Source: Candidatus Cloacimonadota bacterium (GTDB taxonomy: Bacteria > Cloacimonadota > Cloacimonadia > Cloacimonadales > TCS61). Taken from it: a stretch of DNA of 7,023 nt. The translations under genes and the position numbers were made by a program. The notes beneath the pieces are model-generated. The model had not been told where the DNA came from, ran no database searches, and was given only the letters and a program-made list of their open reading frames with translations. Positions 4,989 to 7,023 of the stretch are shown here, piece by piece. Positions within the stretch are counted from its first letter, which is position 1. Each line of letters starts with the position of its first letter. The DNA is taken from positions 1 to 7,023 of the forward strand of contig DAOVQH010000131.1 of the NCBI GenBank assembly GCA_030628755.1, written 5' to 3'.

Positions 4989-6815
4989 TCACGCATTCAA
5001 CAACATTGCTTCCTGCTCTTCCATGAACTGATTAGTATATAACCTGTAATAATAACCTTTTTCTTTTAGAAGCTGATGGTGATTTCCCTGCTCGGTTATT
5101 TTTCCGTTCCTGACTACAAGAATTCTATCTGCAGAACGAATAGTGGAAAGCCTGTGTGCAATGATGAAACTGGTTCTGTTTTCCAGAACTTTGTGAATAG
5201 CTTGCTGGATTAACTGCTCTGTTTCTGTATCAACAGAAGAAGTAGCTTCATCCAGAACGAAAATCTTGGGATTAGCTAAAATGGCACGAGCAAAGGAAAT
5301 CAACTGCTTCTCACCAGTTGAAAGTCTAGCTCCACCTTCTCCAACTTCGGAATCATAGCCTTTCTTAAGCTTCATTATGAATTTATGAGCATTTACTAAT
5401 TTTGCTGCTCGTGTTATTTCTTCACCGGTTGCATCCAGTCGTCCATAAGCAATGTTCTCTTTTATAGTTCCACTGAAAAGATGCGGAGTCTGCAGAACAT
5501 ATCCCAGATTGGATTGAAGCCACAACATCGAACGTCTGCGATAATCGACTCCATCTATCTTTATCTTTCCAGAATTGGGTTCATAGAATCGGCAAGCAAG
5601 ATTTACGACTGTGCTCTTACCTGAACCGGTTTCACCAACTAGAGCAATGGTTTCGCCTGCTTTGATATCCAGATTGAAATTTTCCAGAACTTTTTCTCCA
5701 TCTTTATAACCAAAAGTAACATCATCGAACGAGATATCGCCTTTAATTTCTGGCCAGTTTTCTTCTTTCGATTGAAGGATATCACCAAATTCTTTTACAA
5801 CTTCAGAGTGATCCTGTATCTGGGGTTTTTCATCGATCATAGAGAATATCCTTTCAGCTGAAGCTTGAGCACTTTGGAATTCAGCAAAAACCCGTGCTAA
5901 TTCCCTGAGAGGTTCAAAGAATTGAACTGTGTAGGAGATGAATGCTACTAAAGTCCCGTAAGTGATAGCTTGCATTATCACACCCTCGCCACCAAACCAG
6001 AGGGCAAGCCCAGTACCGATGCTTCCCAGGGTGAGAACAGCCGGCAGGTAAAGTGAAGAAAAGATAGCTGCCTTTACAGATGAACGATACATCACTGATG
6101 TATCTACCTGGAATTCTTTCAGGTTTTCCTCTTCCCGAACTAAAGTTTTTGTAGTTTTTGCACCTGCTATTCCTTCATTGAAAGACCCGGTAATCTTCGA
6201 GTTTGTCTTCCTGACTTTACGATATACTTTAAGAATTTTCTTCTGGAAATACATGCTCAATACTACCAGTACCGGAACTACAGTTAAAGTTATTAAAGCC
6301 AGTTTCCAGTTCAGGAAAAGCATTGCTATCGATATCAGTATCATATAGGAAAACCCCCAGACCATGTCCACAATACCCCACGAGATGAAGCTTCCAAGAC
6401 GTTGACTGTCGGAAGTCATACGTGCCATAAGCCAACCCACAGGAGTTTTATCGTAATAGTTGAATGATAACTCCTGCAGGTGTTGAAATCCTTTTTTCCG
6501 GATGTCATAGGTCAGGTACATTTCTATCTTCCCTGCAATATCAATGAAAAAGAAGATATTTACAGCCTGAACAGCTATCAACAGGAAATAGATTATACCA
6601 AAAATCAGAATCCCATCAGTACTTTGTGGAATAATAAAATGATCTACAGCATATTTACTCATCAGCGGGAAGATCACGTCCACTCCTGCCAGTCCTATCA
6701 TGAAGAGCCCCAGTATTACCAGCTTGTTCTTATATGGTTTGCAGAACTGCAATAATTTTTTCCATAAACTTATATCAAATCTTTTATCATATTCCTGTTC
6801 TTTGAATGCATCCAT
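4989..6815 (-). CDS. ABC exporter half-transporter (permease-ATPase fusion)
   Basis: The 608-residue protein is a full-length type IV (MsbA/BmrD-like) half-transporter. A six-helix membrane domain (about 31-310; hydrophobic spans near 31-50, 68-90, 148-168, 172-190, 250-275, 283-300) precedes a nucleotide-binding domain (about 360-595). The latter has Walker A GETGSGKST (394-402), Q-loop Q442, signature LSTGE (498-502) in place of LSGGQ, Walker B IFVLDE with catalytic E523, D-loop SSVD (526-529) and H-loop H554. ATP hydrolysis should therefore be intact, and it would export drugs, lipids or peptides across the inner membrane; the substrate is unknown. AGAGGT (6826-6821) 5 nt before ATG supports the start. 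Many relatives pair with a second half-transporter encoded next door. None is seen within the window on either side, so it is either a homodimer or has a partner beyond base 7023. Confidence 0.93.
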   Translation of the reverse strand: MDAFKEQEYDKRFDISLWKKLLQFCKPYKNKLVILGLFMIGLAGVDVIFPLMSKYAVDHFIIPQSTDGILIFGIIYFLLIAVQAVNIFFFIDIAGKIEMYLTYDIRKKGFQHLQELSFNYYDKTPVGWLMARMTSDSQRLGSFISWGIVDMVWGFSYMILISIAMLFLNWKLALITLTVVPVLVVLSMYFQKKILKVYRKVRKTNSKITGSFNEGIAGAKTTKTLVREEENLKEFQVDTSVMYRSSVKAAIFSSLYLPAVLTLGSIGTGLALWFGGEGVIMQAITYGTLVAFISYTVQFFEPLRELARVFAEFQSAQASAERIFSMIDEKPQIQDHSEVVKEFGDILQSKEENWPEIKGDISFDDVTFGYKDGEKVLENFNLDIKAGETIALVGETGSGKSTVVNLACRFYEPNSGKIKIDGVDYRRRSMLWLQSNLGYVLQTPHLFSGTIKENIAYGRLDATGEEITRAAKLVNAHKFIMKLKKGYDSEVGEGGARLSTGEKQLISFARAILANPKIFVLDEATSSVDTETEQLIQQAIHKVLENRTSFIIAHRLSTIRSADRILVVRNGKITEQGNHHQLLKEKGYYYRLYTNQFMEEQEAMLLNA

Positions 6816-6833
6816 AATTTACCTCTTTTTAGC

Positions 6834-6860
6834 CACTAAGGACACTAAGGATCACGAAGA
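6834..6860. repeat. short tandem CACTAAGGA repeat
   Basis: CACTAAGGA occurs twice in tandem (6834-6842, 6843-6851), followed by the degenerate TCACGAAGA (6852-6860). It lies in the presumed 5' untranslated region of the ABC transporter mRNA. It resembles short CAC-rich tandem stretches often seen between genes in environmental bacteria. Confidence 0.6.
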
Positions 6861-6879
6861 TTCCTTTTTTGAAGTCACC

Positions 6880-6923
6880 TTGAAAAGGTTTATAAGTATT
6901 CTCTTCTCGCTGAACTTTTTCAA
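6880..6923. repeat. 44-bp palindromic repeat, copy C
   Basis: Arms TTGAAAAGGTT (6880-6890) and AACTTTTTCAA (6913-6923) enclose a 22-nt loop with the family core. One arm pair is G-T here, intermediate between the A-T of copy A and the G-C of copy B. It lies directly upstream of the ABC transporter gene. Confidence 0.8.
6895..6923 (-). promoter_or_regulatory. candidate promoter of the ABC transporter inside repeat copy C
   Basis: On the minus strand, TTGAAA (6923-6918), 17 nt, AATACT (6900-6895): the same boxes and spacing as in copy B. The transcript would start near 6888, leaving about 70 nt before the ATG. Confidence 0.35.
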
Positions 6924-6944
6924 TGATTTTCCCATCACTATAAT

Positions 6945-7021
6945 CTTGTGAAGTCTTTGAGACTTAACAAGTTTATGAGCGCTGCAAAAAAACTTCACAA
7001 GTTTCCAAAACTTGTTAAGTT
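6945..7021. repeat. pair of imperfect hairpins with exchanged arms
   Basis: Hairpin one is CTTGT-G-AAGTCT (6945-6956), loop TTG, AGACTT-A-ACAAG (6960-6971), with one mismatch. Hairpin two is AACTTCACAAGTTT (6991-7004), loop CCA, AAACTTGTTAAGTT (7008-7021), with one mismatch. CTTGTGAAG and CTTCACAAG, the left arms, are reverse complements of each other, and so are the right arms. No gene is seen from 6816 to 7023. Confidence 0.7.
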
Positions 7022-7023
7022 TA

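Noticed and set aside
6480..6951. Plus-strand frames opposite and beyond the ABC transporter start
   Set aside because: They are antisense to the transporter membrane domain or run through the intergenic repeats, and have no recognisable domain.

Overview
This is an AT-rich bacterial window with four complete genes, one gene cut by the left edge, and an unusually dense set of palindromic intergenic repeats. I see no tRNA, rRNA, CRISPR array or transposase. Nothing here fixes the taxon. The A+T bias, clean Shine-Dalgarno sites, many imperfect palindromes and a cysteine-rich DUF3795 protein suggest an anaerobic environmental bacterium, possibly a lineage of the FCB group. That placement is a weak inference.

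Layout. Positions 1-2093 (minus) hold 697 codons of an unbroken frame that runs off the left edge. It encodes a TOTE-type conflict-system protein: an N-terminal coiled coil, a Cys cluster, an archaeo-eukaryotic primase (AEP) domain and an SF2 helicase. Its C-terminus is missing. Divergent from it, 2312-2692 (+) encodes a small retropepsin-like clan AA aspartic protease with its own promoter candidate and a strong ribosome binding site. Converging on that gene is a DUF3795 Cys-rich protein at 2852-3127 (-). Next come a protein with two fused GNAT acetyltransferase domains (3286-4290, -) and, after about 700 bases without a gene, a multidrug/lipid-type ABC exporter half-transporter (4989-6815, -).

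Intergenic DNA. Two repeat systems stand out. The first is a 44-bp element with 11-bp arms around a loop of exactly 22 nt in three copies (2708-2751, 4338-4381, 6880-6923), plus a decayed fourth copy. The arms covary between copies (A-T, G-C and G-T at the same pair). In minus orientation the element carries a sigma70-like TTGAAA-N17-AATACT, and two copies lie directly upstream of a gene in that orientation. The second is an island at about 4556-4970 of short perfect REP-like hairpins. Their 10-bp stems share GTT and AA but vary in between with matched changes. A related hairpin pair closes the window at 6945-7021.

How the genes relate. The primase-helicase is a plausible anti-invader system by family; whether the neighbouring protease belongs to it is speculation. 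The DUF3795, GNAT and ABC genes look like ordinary chromosomal genes separated by repeats, and no operon is evident. By hand count of a few 60-base stretches, the primase-helicase gene (about 22-33% G+C) is more AT-rich than the ABC gene (about 35-55%), which fits a different origin.
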